Shown here: positions 37,740 to 44,785 of the stretch, one piece after another | Numbering within the stretch: the stretch's first letter is position 1 | How the letters are laid out: each line of letters begins with the position of its first letter | Origin: Herbaspirillum rubrisubalbicans | GTDB taxonomy: Bacteria > Pseudomonadota > Gammaproteobacteria > Burkholderiales > Burkholderiaceae_D | Direction: 5' to 3' | Assembly: GCF_003719195.1 (NCBI RefSeq) | Contig: NZ_CP024996.1 | Location: 2,294,001 to 2,358,000 of the forward strand | Length of the DNA stretch: 64,000 nucleotides | Program-made: the position numbers and the translations under genes | The notes under the pieces: model-generated | Database searches by the model: none | What the model saw: only the letters and a program-made list of their open reading frames with translations | What the model was told of the DNA's origin: nothing

Positions 37740-38497
37740 GCATCTTCCCCTTCTTGGTGGGCTGCAATGCGGTCTAGACGCTCTATTTCGGCAAGGATCA
37801 GAGCACCGGCCTTCTTCAGCTCTTCGCGCCGATCACCAGGTTTCGCCCGCCAGTCAGGCGGAAGCATCGCCTCGCCGAGCGTTTCGCCGTAGCCCGTGCT
37901 GCTGGCGTCCCAGTCACGCGCGGCCGGCGGCATCGCATAGAACGCGGCCAGCGCGGAGATCTCGCCCGAAACGTGCTCATCGTCGTGCTCCAGCGTCCAG
38001 CCCTCGACATCCTGCTGCCGGCGGCGCTCAGCCAGCACGTCGCGCGCTGCAGCGTCTAAACCGTTCGCTTTCTCGGCTGGCGGGGAGTTGTATAGTAGGG
38101 CGTTAGCGCCAATCGTCTCCCAGGGCACCAGCGGCTGCATATGCCACCCATGGAGTACTGGATCATTCTTGATGACCCCGACGGCGCGGGGGAGTGCGCG
38201 GGGCTGCAGTCGCTGGAGGCGCGTCAGTTGCTCGCGCAAGCCCATCACTGTGCAGGGTTCTTCACCGCATGGAGTGCCTGCGTTGAGCGGATCGCCTTCG
38301 CCAACGACCATCAGGTGCTTGGCAATGATGCGAGCCGCCGGAGACGGATGGCCGCACCACCGATCTAGGTCGAGTATTGCAAGAAGGTAGCGGTCTGCCC
38401 GTTCTTCAGCCTTGATGGCGCGCTTGACGCCGATGAATACGCCGATGAGGTAGCCGCCAATGGCGCATGAGACGCCCAGCAGGATAATTGAAGTCAT
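37736..38497 (-). CDS. Phage protein with N-terminal membrane helix and conserved GW-EHDD-H domain
   Basis: 253 residues. The N-terminus is a membrane helix (MTSIILLGVSCAIGGYLIGVFIGVKRA). The C-terminal about 95 residues, from VLAERRRQQDVEGWTLEHDDEH to RREELKKAGALILAEIERLDR, form a domain common in phage proteins of unknown function; its Glu/Asp/His pattern could bind metal, but this is speculation. The middle (about 35-140) is not recognised. It overlaps both neighbours by 4 bases. Confidence 0.7.
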   Translation of the reverse strand: MTSIILLGVSCAIGGYLIGVFIGVKRAIKAEERADRYLLAILDLDRWCGHPSPAARIIAKHLMVVGEGDPLNAGTPCGEEPCTVMGLREQLTRLQRLQPRALPRAVGVIKNDPVLHGWHMQPLVPWETIGANALLYNSPPAEKANGLDAAARDVLAERRRQQDVEGWTLEHDDEHVSGEISALAAFYAMPPAARDWDASSTGYGETLGEAMLPPDWRAKPGDRREELKKAGALILAEIERLDRIAAHQEGEDA

Positions 38498-38958
38498 GCT
38501 TCCTCCGTCATGCTCTGGATGATGGTGGTGGTGTAGTGCTCTGTCATCGGGAGTGTCTCTTGCTTCAGGATGGCCAAGTCTCGGCGAACCGCATCAACGT
38601 CCGACTGGAAGATCATCACGCCATAGGCAAACTTGTTCGCCAACTGGCGGAGTGACCTGGTGGGCATCTCGCGACCGCTGATGCGGGCGTGCGCCTCGTA
38701 GAACTCGGCGAAGCCCTCAATGGCGCCTGCAAGGTCGTACCACGCGTGGCTGCTGGGGGCTCGATAGACGGCGCCATCGTTGTCGACATCGATGTCACCG
38801 GTGGTCTCGAGCGCCGTCAGGATATCTTCGACCGGGCCAAAGGTGGCGCGCATCCGCCATGGCATCTGAGCCATCGTGAGGCTTCCGTGGTCGCGCACCA
38901 CATGGTGCTTATGTTTCCGGGCAGCGCGCTTCGCCCGACTGCGCAGATGGCCGCTCAT
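38494..38958 (-). CDS. Phage protein of unknown function
   Basis: 154 residues. The N-terminus is very basic (RSRAKRAARKHKHH); the rest is acidic and helical with the segment PSSHAWYDLAGAIEGFAEFYEAHARISGREMPTRSLRQLANKFAYGVMI. The family is not recognised. Overlaps of 4 bases with both neighbours support it as a real gene of the leftward operon, directly downstream of the parB-like gene. Confidence 0.7.
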   Translation of the reverse strand: MSGHLRSRAKRAARKHKHHVVRDHGSLTMAQMPWRMRATFGPVEDILTALETTGDIDVDNDGAVYRAPSSHAWYDLAGAIEGFAEFYEAHARISGREMPTRSLRQLANKFAYGVMIFQSDVDAVRRDLAILKQETLPMTEHYTTTIIQSMTEEA

Positions 38959-40787
38959 ACGCGTTCCTTCGACTTCGGGAAGGGCCAGGCATCAGCCGGG
39001 TTGATGGCATCCTTCTTGGCTGCTTGCTTGGGGCGAGCTGGCTGCTTCTTCGTGGCCTTGGGCTTGGGTGCCTCGGTAGGCTCTTCAGCCGGCGCTTCCT
39101 CGGCTGACGCCATTGCATCGGCGAGCTCATTCAGCAGATCGGCCAGATGCTTGTCCTGGAGCAGGCCGATGTCGATACCGCAAATATGGCCGATTTTCTT
39201 CAGCGTTTCGTAGTGCAACAGCTGATGTTCTCGCCACTCATCCTCGACATGAATGATGCCGCCATCGATCTGGCGCGGGTACACTTGTGGAATGACGCTG
39301 AGGGTTGCATCGAGATGAAGACGGCACACGTCCTCATCCGACGCATCTTGGGCCATTTCATCCACAGCGTTCGCGTCATAAAAATCGACGCTGTAGGACT
39401 CGTCAACTCGCTTCGAGAAGCCAAGCGGTTCTGCTCGGATCGCCTGGCCTGCCGAAAAGACCGCCAGCGCCCGATAGACGGGGAGCAGAATCTGGTGATC
39501 GACCTGATCCTTGATCTCGTCTAGAAGCTCCTCGTGGAAGGCGTTGTAGCCGTCAGCGATCTTGCGGTTGATTTCCTCGATGCGTTTGCGTTGAAGCGCA
39601 GCGGGGTCTTCTGTATCGTTCTTGCGCACTGTCATCGGTGCCGGATCAGCCTCCTGTGACGCCGGCTGCATGTCTGCCTGGCTTTCTTCTTCGGTTCTCG
39701 CGAGCCCCGCCTTCTCTAGCGCACACTGGATATCGCTCTTCGAGTAGATGTTCGTGATGTGTCCAGAGAGATTCTTGAATATTCCAATAGGCTTTGGCAT
39801 TCGGTCGGTGCCGAGCAAATCGTCGACAGGCATATTCTGGTGATCGGCGTTGATAAGCCTGTCGAAGGTGCGCGCCAGAACGAAGTCCGTGCTCAGATCA
39901 CCGTTGCGCTCCGTCTTGCATTGCTCCCAGGATTCGTAGAAGCGGATTTTCTTCTTTGCGGCTTTAGCGATTTCAGCCGCATTGTGCGCCTCGGTCTTCA
40001 TTTCAAAGCAGTCGGGATCAGTGCACACGTCTGCGGTGATGTCGGGGAATTTATCGGGATCGTTTGCGGTACGCTTCGGGCATTCCGCGCATGATCCTGC
40101 TGCTCTGCAGAGCTTCGCGTCCACCAGGCTGAATGCGGCCCGATTGATGTCCAGGGTGTAACGTTGCTCGATCCAGGTCTTGGCCTGCCTGTAGGACATG
40201 GGGGAGCCTGCTCCATTGTTTGTCAGCACTTCAGCTGCAGCGCGTTCCTGGAGGCTTGCTACTGGAATGCGTGCGATGAGCAGTGCCGTCGAGGGTGCCA
40301 GCCGCCCATCATTCAATCCGACTCGTGCTTCGGCGCAGAGATCGAGCAACTGCAGGCGTGAATAGGCCCAGCGGCGCTTAACTCCCAGCTCGGTGCAAAT
40401 ATCATCGATCTTCAGTCCGTGGTCGCGCATGGCGCGCTCCATGGCTTCGGCTTCTTCGAGCGGTGGCACGCCGGCGCGCTGGTGGTTTTCGACCAGCTGG
40501 ATGATGGCCACCTCGGCATCGGTCAGTTGACGCACAATGCCGGGAATCTCGGTCAGGCCGGCGAGCTGAGACGCACGATAGCGGCGCTCTCCCGCAACCA
40601 GTTGCAGGCGCGTATCGCTATCCTCGATGGTGCGCAACAGAATGGGCTGGATAACGCCGCTGACCTTGATGCTGTCCGCCAGCTCCTGCAGGGCGTTTTC
40701 ATCAAATGTCCGTCGCGGCTGGTTGGGGTCGGTCTCGATGAATTGCAGCGGGATCATCCCGAACTGCGCTTGGGTGACTTGATTCAT
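38955..40787 (-). CDS. ParB/Spo0J-like DNA-binding protein
   Basis: 610 residues, much longer than chromosomal ParB (about 300). The N-terminal part is ParB-like: PNQPRRTFDENALQELADSIKVSGVIQPILLR, LVAGERRYRAS (CTP/partner-binding motif, about 66-73), QLVENHQR (about 98-104) and a helix-turn-helix at about 125-145. A Cys-rich segment CRAAGSCAECPKRT...DVCTDPDCF (about 230-265) may bind zinc. The C-terminal half is acidic and ends in a Lys/Ala/Pro-rich tail. No parA lies beside it. Phage ParB-like proteins of this type may organise or protect replicating DNA or regulate genes. The start was set by GGAG six bases upstream. Confidence 0.85.
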   Translation of the reverse strand: MNQVTQAQFGMIPLQFIETDPNQPRRTFDENALQELADSIKVSGVIQPILLRTIEDSDTRLQLVAGERRYRASQLAGLTEIPGIVRQLTDAEVAIIQLVENHQRAGVPPLEEAEAMERAMRDHGLKIDDICTELGVKRRWAYSRLQLLDLCAEARVGLNDGRLAPSTALLIARIPVASLQERAAAEVLTNNGAGSPMSYRQAKTWIEQRYTLDINRAAFSLVDAKLCRAAGSCAECPKRTANDPDKFPDITADVCTDPDCFEMKTEAHNAAEIAKAAKKKIRFYESWEQCKTERNGDLSTDFVLARTFDRLINADHQNMPVDDLLGTDRMPKPIGIFKNLSGHITNIYSKSDIQCALEKAGLARTEEESQADMQPASQEADPAPMTVRKNDTEDPAALQRKRIEEINRKIADGYNAFHEELLDEIKDQVDHQILLPVYRALAVFSAGQAIRAEPLGFSKRVDESYSVDFYDANAVDEMAQDASDEDVCRLHLDATLSVIPQVYPRQIDGGIIHVEDEWREHQLLHYETLKKIGHICGIDIGLLQDKHLADLLNELADAMASAEEAPAEEPTEAPKPKATKKQPARPKQAAKKDAINPADAWPFPKSKERV

Positions 40788-40800
40788 GATCATCTCCGAA

Positions 40801-41079
40801 TTAGTGAATAGTGGGGACGGTGAAGAGCAGGGCGCCAGCGAAGCCGAGAATGGGGTTCGCGACATCGATGCGCCAGGTGGTGTGGCCCGGCCTGATCGGC
40901 CGGCAAAGTTGTGGGATGCTCAGCTGGTAGCCTGCTGCGAGCATTGAGTTGAATTCGTCCAGGAGCGTGCGAGCGACATCCTGGCCAAGCAGGGGTGAGC
41001 ACCCGGCCTTCGATGTGACTGCAAGCCCCAGCTCCTGGAGCGTCATCTGTGGGGCGACCGACTTGGGTAGGTGGCGCAT
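40801..41079 (-). CDS. Small phage protein of unknown function
   Basis: 92 residues (MRHLPKSVAPQMTLQELGLAV...), with a GGGGAG ribosome binding site. It contains VARTLLDEFNSMLAAGYQLSIPQLCRPIRPGHTTWRIDVANPILGFAGALLFTVP, a mixed helix/strand protein with a hydrophobic C-terminus. It is not recognised. It lies 4 bases from the upstream gene and 13 from the parB-like gene. Confidence 0.6.
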   Translation of the reverse strand: MRHLPKSVAPQMTLQELGLAVTSKAGCSPLLGQDVARTLLDEFNSMLAAGYQLSIPQLCRPIRPGHTTWRIDVANPILGFAGALLFTVPTIH

Positions 41080-41083
41080 GTGG

Positions 41084-41335
41084 TCACTCCCCGAATGCGC
41101 GACAGGCCTTGCGGCGAGCCTCTGCTGTCTTAGCGCCAGCAACCTCGCTCGGCCACTCGACCGAACACAGGGAGCGCAGTTGATCGACAGGCGGCAGCTC
41201 CTCGATGGCCATCTGTCGGCCGAGATCCACGAATGGCTCCAGCTCGGGACCGTTCTTGGTAAATGCTTGGGCGATCAGCAGCAGATAGACGACCGCAATG
41301 GCGGTGATGAGGCGGGTGAGGGTTGTCCGGATCAT
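41084..41335 (-). CDS. Small membrane-anchored phage protein
   Basis: 83 residues. An N-terminal hydrophobic helix (LTRLITAIAVVYLLLIAQAF) is followed by a soluble acidic part with two Cys. It could be membrane-anchored or exported. The ATG overlaps the stop of the 46-residue gene upstream (ATGA). Confidence 0.6.
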   Translation of the reverse strand: MIRTTLTRLITAIAVVYLLLIAQAFTKNGPELEPFVDLGRQMAIEELPPVDQLRSLCSVEWPSEVAGAKTAEARRKACRAFGE

Positions 41336-41472
41336 GCTGGCCTCACCGAGATCTTGCAGACGCCGAACATATCGAGTGCAGACGTATGCACATCGAAAGA
41401 CGAGTGCGCGATGATGGTCAGCGTCAGCGGGATGCCGCTCTCGCGGGTGATCGTGAGGAGGAAGGCTTTCAC
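41332..41472 (-). CDS. 46-residue phage protein with GTG start
   Basis: VKAFLLTITRESGIPLTLTIIAHSSFDV... ending FGVCKISVRPA. It starts with GTG, seven bases after AGGAGG, and overlaps both neighbours by 4 bases. The pattern of a strand, a small helix (SSFDVHTSALDMFG) and a C-terminal ISVRPA strand is one I associate with short phage proteins of unknown function. Confidence 0.65.
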   Translation of the reverse strand: MKAFLLTITRESGIPLTLTIIAHSSFDVHTSALDMFGVCKISVRPA

Positions 41473-41774
41473 GCTGCCACCTCCTGCACGACAGCGCAGC
41501 CGAGGAGGTCAGCGATAGTCTGGTAATCCTTCTCGTTGATTTCGAAGGCAGCGGACCCGATCCAGAGTGACCATTGGTCTTGCGCCTTCCGCAAGTGGCA
41601 TCGGTCCGAAGTGTGCGAGATCGCGTAGGCCAGGGGCGTTGGGGTCTGGTCGCCGCGCTGGAAGAACAGGTAGGCGGAGCAAGATTGCCCATCAGTCCAG
41701 ACGTTGAGCTTTACGTTCCGCACGAGCGTGGTAAAGGTCTGCTTTTGGATCTTCTTGATGACGGGATAGCTCAT
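41469..41774 (-). CDS. Phage protein of unknown function
   Basis: 101 residues (MSYPVIKKIQKQTFTTLVRNVKLNVWTDGQ...). It looks like a compact beta-rich protein: LNVWTDGQSCSAYLFFQRG and AQDQWSLWIGSAAFEINEKDYQTIADLLG. Not recognised. It overlaps the upstream gene by ATGA and the downstream gene by GTGA. Confidence 0.65.
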   Translation of the reverse strand: MSYPVIKKIQKQTFTTLVRNVKLNVWTDGQSCSAYLFFQRGDQTPTPLAYAISHTSDRCHLRKAQDQWSLWIGSAAFEINEKDYQTIADLLGCAVVQEVAA

Positions 41775-42052
41775 GCCTCCCTCGCTTTCGTCCAGGCGGA
41801 AGGCACGGGCCAGAAGCGGCGGTCGCCGTTCTCAGGTGAGAGGTAGTCCAGGTGGCCAGTTGTGAAAACGAACTTGATAGGCGGCTTCGCTGTTGCCTTC
41901 TGGCACGCCACGCAGTGGCCGTATTGAGCCAGGTCTTTTGCGGTGGTTTGCTTGCCGCACTCGCACTTCTTCGCGACATGGGAAATCACGCGGGAGTGCG
42001 ACACTCGCCGGAACGTATCTTCGCTCTCAGGCGCTAGGTAGAAGCGGCTCAT
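41771..42052 (-). CDS. Zinc-ribbon phage protein with a VirE-like FWPV segment
   Basis: 93 residues. A four-Cys site (CECGK...YGHCVACQ, about 30-50) should bind zinc. The C-terminal third, FVFTTGHLDYLSPENGDRRFWPV, resembles the sensor segment of VirE-type helicases, including ATTNEGQYFKDPTGSRRFWPV in this phage's own primase-helicase. The fold around it is missing, so it cannot be a helicase. Function is unknown. Confidence 0.65.
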   Translation of the reverse strand: MSRFYLAPESEDTFRRVSHSRVISHVAKKCECGKQTTAKDLAQYGHCVACQKATAKPPIKFVFTTGHLDYLSPENGDRRFWPVPSAWTKAREA

Positions 42053-42207
42053 TTAGCACCTCGCTTGGTGCTAGTGATGGCGATCGACTGCGCTTCAGCT
42101 GGAGTATGGCCAAGTGGCCACTCGCGGCGAGAGGGCGGTCGGCGACCGGCGAGGAAGTTGAACTTGGCTGGCAGTTGCGTGGCTGCGGCTTTTTTGGCGA
42201 TGCGCAT
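42049..42207 (-). CDS. 52-residue basic protein, first gene of the leftward operon
   Basis: MRIAKKAAATQLPAKFNFL... ending STKRGAK. The ATG has GGAG seven bases upstream; the stop overlaps the next start (ATGA). It begins about 25 bases after the predicted start of the leftward transcript. Basic and Ala-rich, not recognised. Confidence 0.6.
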   Translation of the reverse strand: MRIAKKAAATQLPAKFNFLAGRRPPSRREWPLGHTPAEAQSIAITSTKRGAK

Positions 42208-42237
42208 TTATCGCTCCGGTGATTGAACACGGGAGCG

Positions 42238-42266
42238 AGTATCACTCAAGTGATTTTATAATTCAA
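42238..42266 (-). promoter_or_regulatory. Leftward early promoter (PL)
   Basis: On the minus strand: -35 TTGAAT (42266-42261), 17-base spacer, -10 GATACT (42243-42238). One operator lies in the spacer and a second overlaps the -35. Confidence 0.6.
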
Positions 42267-42309
42267 CACTGTAGTGATATTTTGGGTGGAAAATAATCAC
42301 TTAATGTCT
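42241..42309. promoter_or_regulatory. Left operator cluster (OL)
   Basis: ATCACTCAAGTGAT at 42241-42254 (perfect), AACACTGTAGTGAT at 42265-42278 (one mismatch), and a half-site ATCACTTAATG at 42296-42306. The same 14-bp dyad occurs on the other side of the repressor gene. Confidence 0.75.
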
Positions 42310-42392
42310 GTGTGGCAATTAAATTGATTGGCTGTAGATAGCCTCGCCGCATGAATTTCTCAGGCAGCGGGGTGGGAGCGGACTGGCAGGTT

Positions 42393-42788
42393 TTACTTGT
42401 GCCGCCTTTGGGCAAGCTCCTCGATTAGCTCAAAGTTGGCTTGTTTCGTAGCTTCAAGAGTCCTGATTATTTCGTCTTGCTGCTTCGAGGTAAGTCCATC
42501 GAATAACTGCAAGAGCACGACCTGTCGCGCCGACAGATCACCTGGCACGTCGCTGTCGTTGGAGGCGCTGTCTTGATGCTTTACGTCTGTTTCCATGCGT
42601 AGATAGGCCGGATCGACGTCCAGCGCTTTCGCAATATCCAGCAGGCTTTCTCCGTACCCCCTGATCCCCGATTCTATATTGCCAATTGTTCCTTGGGTCA
42701 AGCCGGCCCTTTGCGCAAGCTGCGCTTGCGTTAGTTGCTTGGCTTTTCGGGTGGCGCGAAGCCGTGCGCCCAAGGTTTCTTTGTTCAT
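42393..42788 (-). CDS. Phage repressor (Xre-type, no peptidase domain)
   Basis: 131 residues. LGARLRATRKAKQLTQAQLAQRAGLTQGTIGNIESGIRGYGESLLDIAKALDVDPAYL is a classic Xre helix-turn-helix. The C-terminal 60 residues are helical and lack the S24 Ser-Lys autocleavage domain of lambda CI, so it should not be inactivated by RecA-stimulated cleavage. Operator clusters with the same dyad flank the gene on both sides and cover the two early promoters, which marks it as the immunity repressor. A gap of about 185 bases separates it from the leftward operon. Confidence 0.88.
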   Translation of the reverse strand: MNKETLGARLRATRKAKQLTQAQLAQRAGLTQGTIGNIESGIRGYGESLLDIAKALDVDPAYLRMETDVKHQDSASNDSDVPGDLSARQVVLLQLFDGLTSKQQDEIIRTLEATKQANFELIEELAQRRHK

Positions 42789-42799
42789 TCGCGGATTAA

Positions 42800-42849
42800 A
42801 TCACTTGTGTGAATCACTTGGGTGTTGACTGCATTATCACTAAAGTGAT
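42800..42849. promoter_or_regulatory. Right operator cluster (OR)
   Basis: Three copies: ATCACTTGTGTGAA (42800-42813), ATCACTTGGGTGTT (42813-42826) and the perfect ATCACTAAAGTGAT (42836-42849). They lie between the divergent repressor and Cro-like genes. Confidence 0.75.
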
Positions 42850-42853
42850 TAAA
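42825..42853 (+). promoter_or_regulatory. Rightward early promoter (PR)
   Basis: TTGACT (42825-42830), 17 bases, ATTAAA (42848-42853). The perfect operator dyad fills the spacer. The expected start of transcription is at or within a base or two of the ATG at 42861. Confidence 0.6.
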
Positions 42854-42860
42854 TGCCGCC

Positions 42861-43136
42861 ATGAAACCACTCGACAAAGCCATTGATATTGCGCGGGGAG
42901 TGTCCAGGCTGGCGGACCAGATTGGCGTTGGGCAGTCCGTTGTTAGCAATTGGAGAAGGCGCGGCACGTTGATTGAGCCGCTGCTCTGCGCTCGGATTGA
43001 AAAAGTCACCCGAGGTGAGGTGAAGCGGCAAGACCTGCGCCCCAAGGATTGGCAGGAGATCTGGCCTGAGCTCGTGGCGAGCGGCCCCATTACCCGTCGC
43101 GATGAGCCCAGCGATGCAGGCCAGGGTGCGAGGTAG
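42861..43136 (+). CDS. YdaS/Cro-like regulator
   Basis: 91 residues. LDKAIDIARGVSRLADQIGVGQSVVSNWRRRGTLIEPLLCARIEKVTRGEVKRQDLRPKDWQEIWPEL is the YdaS_antitoxin/Cro-like fold with the VVSNW recognition helix. In lambdoid phages this gene takes the place of cro. No ribosome binding site precedes the ATG and the predicted promoter would start the mRNA almost at it, so the message may be leaderless. The last about 15 residues overlap a leftward ORF. Confidence 0.85.
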   Translation: MKPLDKAIDIARGVSRLADQIGVGQSVVSNWRRRGTLIEPLLCARIEKVTRGEVKRQDLRPKDWQEIWPELVASGPITRRDEPSDAGQGAR

Positions 43137-43392
43137 CGATGCCTTCGCCCAGCGAAAAAATACTCAAGTTGTCGCCAGGCTGGAGATCGCTTGCCAGTAA
43201 GCGGAATAGGGAGTCTGCCGATGCGCGGGACTCGCCCACGAATGCGACGGATGAAGCGGTCGAGCAAATCGCCTCACTGTTCTGCAGGGTGTTTCGGACT
43301 GCTCGCGTTACCTGCACGGCTATCTCGGACAAGTTGGCCCTGGTCACCTTGGCCGCGAAGTGGAAGAGAACTAAATATCTGTCGGCCTTCAT
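43090..43392 (-). CDS. Probable leftward protein of unknown function inside the rightward early region
   Basis: 100 residues: a first strand RYLVLFHFA, a helix ANLSEIAVQVTRAVRNTLQ, a strand SSVAFVGES, a helix ASADSLFRLLASDLQPGDN and a strand LSIFSLG. This beta-alpha-beta pattern reads like a real small ferredoxin-like-fold protein, more so than the opposite-strand ORF at 43139-43465. GAGGG lies about nine bases before the ATG. The end overlaps the Cro-like gene by 47 bases. It may be a gene expressed from the prophage. I do not recognise the family. Confidence 0.5.
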   Translation of the reverse strand: MKADRYLVLFHFAAKVTRANLSEIAVQVTRAVRNTLQNSEAICSTASSVAFVGESRASADSLFRLLASDLQPGDNLSIFSLGEGIATSHPGLHRWAHRDG

Positions 43393-43478
43393 GCCCGTGC
43401 CCTCATGTTTTTTGAATGATGGGGCGAAGCATATGACTGCCAGGCAATCAAGAAAACCACAATGAAAGGGAATGGATT

Positions 43479-44093
43479 GTGAAATTCAAGCCGAAGCACG
43501 AACGCAAATTTTGGCGTATGGCTGGTGGAACTCCTGTGTCTTCCAGCCAATTTAATGACGGCATGGCCGAGGTGGCGCGTCTCTTCCAGGCATTGCAACC
43601 GAGGCTCACAGTCAACGTCGATGACAAGCAATACCGGCATTACAGGGAGGCCGACCGTCAATCCCGGATACCAGCTGTGTATGTGCCTGCGTCCTGGCGC
43701 AATACGACGCCTGTAGACGATGGTGCCAATGAAATCGGTATCGGCTTCGAGACCTCGGATGGCACTATCCGGTTGTGTTTGAGCGTGGATTCGGCGAAGC
43801 ACCTTGTTTCCAGCGTCGCTGACTACATCAATCGCTATGCGTGCCGAACCCATGCTGATGGGCTGGCGGGACTCCCAGAAAATCAAGAGAACATGGGCGT
43901 CCACAAGCCAGCCGACGTTTGGCAAATTGAACGCGCGGCTGATCTCTACATCTTCCGTCGGATCGTCAATGGCGTGACTGTCGAATCGTACCGGCCGGTC
44001 ACGCACGACGTTGCATCAGTTTGGGCGATCTCAATTATTCAAGATTTTCAACCACCACGTCACCTTCAGCATTCCGATAAACCTGTTGGTTGA
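43479..44093 (+). CDS. Phage protein of unknown function
   Basis: 204 residues, GTG start after AAAGGGAA. The central part has alternating strands and helices (GIGFETSDGTIRLCLSVDSAKHLVSSVADYINRYACRTHADGLAGLPENQ), a natural-looking protein, but the family is unknown. It lies between the Cro-like and CII-like genes, where lambdoid phages carry variable genes. Its last 19 codons overlap a leftward ORF. Confidence 0.6.
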   Translation: MKFKPKHERKFWRMAGGTPVSSSQFNDGMAEVARLFQALQPRLTVNVDDKQYRHYREADRQSRIPAVYVPASWRNTTPVDDGANEIGIGFETSDGTIRLCLSVDSAKHLVSSVADYINRYACRTHADGLAGLPENQENMGVHKPADVWQIERAADLYIFRRIVNGVTVESYRPVTHDVASVWAISIIQDFQPPRHLQHSDKPVG

Positions 44094-44319
44094 ACTCCAC
44101 CTGGACGAGATTTGGACCGCGCGTCTTAAGCCGATAGAAGTCCAGGCCGCTGAAGTCGAGGTGGTCGTTGTCATCGAATCCGGCGAGCAGTCTCTTGAAG
44201 GCACCAATAGTCAGCAGGGCAGGGCGATTTGTTTTCACGAAGGCTCCAGTGATGGGCTGTTGAGTGTTTTCGGAATATATCACGGCGCAATATTCGCCTA
44301 AATACGAGGGAGTACACAT
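44035..44319 (-). CDS. Probable leftward protein of unknown function
   Basis: 94 residues: MCTPSYLGEYCAVIYSENTQQPITGAFVKTNRPALLTIGAFKRLLAGFDDNDHLDFSGLDFYRLKTRGPNLVQVEFNQQVYRNAEGDVVVENLE reads like a compact alpha/beta protein and is far more convincing than the plus-strand ORF in the same place. The start is uncertain: the ATG has no ribosome binding site and overlaps, on the opposite strand, the ATG of the next rightward gene (CATG). Its 3' end overlaps the preceding rightward gene by 59 bases. Confidence 0.5.
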   Translation of the reverse strand: MCTPSYLGEYCAVIYSENTQQPITGAFVKTNRPALLTIGAFKRLLAGFDDNDHLDFSGLDFYRLKTRGPNLVQVEFNQQVYRNAEGDVVVENLE

Positions 44320-44785
44320 GAATTTACGCCAAGCACACCAGGGAATGATTGATGCCTTCCCAGGGGGATGGGATGCCATGGCGGCCGCTTTGGGAATGAC
44401 CCGAGATGCGCTCTCGAACCGCGTCTATGAGCGCAAGGGCCAAGCAGTCCGCACGCAACACTCGCTGGAGATGCAGGCCTTCACCAGCACTACGCTCTTC
44501 GCTGAAGCTATAGCGGCGGCGAGCGGTGGTGTATTCGTCAAGCTGATCACGCCTGGCAGCGTCGACCGCGAAGACCTGCATTCGAAGTTCCAGGAGCTGT
44601 GGGCGCGCCTTGGCGAATTGTCTCGGGCGTATACCGCCTATACGGATGACAACCACATCGATGCCCGTGAGAAGGCAGACCTGCAGCGCATCTCTAACGA
44701 GATTCAGCGCACTATGCAGGAACTCATGGCGCTCATGTTCCAGATCTATTGCAGCCACGAGCAGGAGCCGGTGAGTGGAGCTTGA
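44318..44785 (+). CDS. YmfL/CII-like phage regulator
   Basis: 155 residues. The N-terminal half (LRQAHQGMIDAFPGGWDAMAAALGMTRDALSNRVYERKGQAVRTQHSLEMQAFTST) is the YmfL family known from the e14 prophage: a CII-like helix-turn-helix that meets its DNA before a long C-terminal helix. In lambdoid layouts this position (after cro, before the replication genes) is that of cII. The ribosome binding site GAGGGAG is strong. It overlaps the primase gene by 11 bases. Confidence 0.8.
   Translation: MNLRQAHQGMIDAFPGGWDAMAAALGMTRDALSNRVYERKGQAVRTQHSLEMQAFTSTTLFAEAIAAASGGVFVKLITPGSVDREDLHSKFQELWARLGELSRAYTAYTDDNHIDAREKADLQRISNEIQRTMQELMALMFQIYCSHEQEPVSGA

Noticed and set aside
43139..43465. 108-codon plus-strand ORF after the Cro-like gene
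   Set aside because: It has a GAGG before its ATG and could be real, but its sequence lacks regular structure, while the opposite frame (43090-43392) reads like a folded protein. Homolog search would settle it.
44011..44301. 96-codon plus-strand ORF
   Set aside because: Shadow of the leftward frame at 44035-44319. It has no ribosome binding site and overlaps the end of the gene at 43479.
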